A model generated the notes under the pieces. That model worked only from the letters and a program-made list of their open reading frames with translations, did not search any database and was not told where the DNA came from. A stretch of DNA of 64,000 bases from Clostridia bacterium (GTDB taxonomy: Bacteria; Bacillota; Clostridia; UMGS1810): contig JAFUPN010000035.1 in assembly GCA_017481205.1 (NCBI GenBank), positions 1-64,000 on the forward strand, given 5' to 3'. Below are positions 63,827-64,000 of the stretch, in pieces. Made by a program: the position numbers and the translations under genes. The first letter of the stretch is position 1, and every line of letters starts with the position of its first letter.

Positions 63827-64000
63827 ATGGCTGAAAAGAAAACATCAAAAACAGGAGCAAAGAAAGCTCCTGCAAAAAAGAAAACCGCTCCCGCAGCTGA
63901 GCCTGCAGCAGTGCAGACTGAAAGCGTGAGCGTAAAACCTATCAAGGAGGAAAAGAAAATGGCACAGGAAGCACTTGGTATGATTGAAACAAGAGGCCTG
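63827..64000 (+). CDS. Shell protein with Lys/Ala-rich N-terminal extension (cut by window end)
   Basis: 58 codons are visible from ATG 63827 (AGGAGTG upstream). Residues 1-44 are a basic, low-complexity tail (MAEKKTSKTGAKKAPAKKKT, then AAEPAAVQTESVSVK). From residue 45 the PduA/EutM start [14 protein letters not shown] follows, identical to the preceding shell protein. An AAGGAGG ribosome site lies ten bases before the in-frame ATG at 63959, so a normal short shell protein may also be made from the same gene. The rest lies outside the window. Confidence 0.8.
   Translation, partial: MAEKKTSKTGAKKAPAKKKTAPAAEPAAVQTESVSVKPIKEEKKMAQEALGMIETRGL

Noticed and set aside
1..64000. CRISPR array, rRNA, intact tRNA, prophage or transposase genes
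   Set aside because: No regularly spaced direct repeats, rRNA or full tRNA sequence, and no phage or transposase protein was found in any frame.

Overview
The window looks like chromosome of an anaerobic, plant-polysaccharide-degrading gut Clostridium relative (Oscillospiraceae/Ruminococcaceae-like). The reasons are moderate GC, strong AGGAGG-type ribosome binding sites, housekeeping genes of Firmicutes type (yhbY-nadD-yqeK-LCP-rsfS-leuS), YesMN/LplB/YtcP-type sugar systems, B12-independent glycyl-radical propanediol chemistry and many small hairpin repeats. No rRNA, intact tRNA, CRISPR array, transposase or phage gene was seen. The species cannot be named from the sequence.

Layout. 1-1.2 kb: a truncated small coiled-coil gene and a RelE-type toxin-antitoxin pair. 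1.2-35.2 kb: a carbohydrate-utilisation region. It holds two AraC-type regulators, a DUF6259 protein, three related secreted proteins with jelly-roll-like domains, KduI (joined in frame to a discoidin-like domain), KduD, an unrecognised 561-aa enzyme leading an LplB/YtcP permease operon, a YesN/YesM two-component system, the sugar-binding lipoprotein, a histidine phosphatase, GH106-like and GH92-like glycosidases, a copper-amine-oxidase-N protein, a DMT transporter and a six-hairpin glycosidase. 35.2-35.7 kb: a compact candidate type I toxin/antisense-RNA locus. 35.6-41.8 kb: housekeeping operon and leuS. 42-48.7 kb: AEC transporter, acyl-CoA ligase, then PqqD-like / signal-peptidase-like / ABC exporter genes followed by a secreted protein and a 59-aa peptide with a leader-like N-terminus (possible RiPP-like system). 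48.7-56.3 kb: SGNH esterase, two divergent K+ uptake systems (TrkH-TrkA and KtrB-KtrA) and an MFS transporter. 56.5-64 kb: the start of a glycyl-radical bacterial microcompartment locus that continues beyond the window.

How it fits together. The rhamnosidase-like and uronate genes (KduI, KduD) suggest growth on rhamnose- and uronate-containing glycans such as rhamnogalacturonan (inference). The microcompartment encodes a deoxyhexulose-phosphate aldolase, a diol dehydratase of the glycyl-radical type and an alcohol dehydrogenase. It is the expected place for rhamnose or fucose to be turned, via lactaldehyde and 1,2-propanediol, into propanal and propanol.

The strongest new observation is a shared operator. 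Four promoters (two secreted proteins, the unknown enzyme/permease operon and the binding protein) carry the same pair of half-sites 21 bp apart, always ending 23 bp before the -10 box, with poor -35 boxes. This points to activation by the AraC-type response regulator YesN. Other notable items are the type I toxin locus, the KduI fusion with an internal start, a lysine/alanine-rich tail on a shell protein with an internal start, encapsulation-type helices on three cargo enzymes, and at least three families of hairpin-forming mobile repeats.
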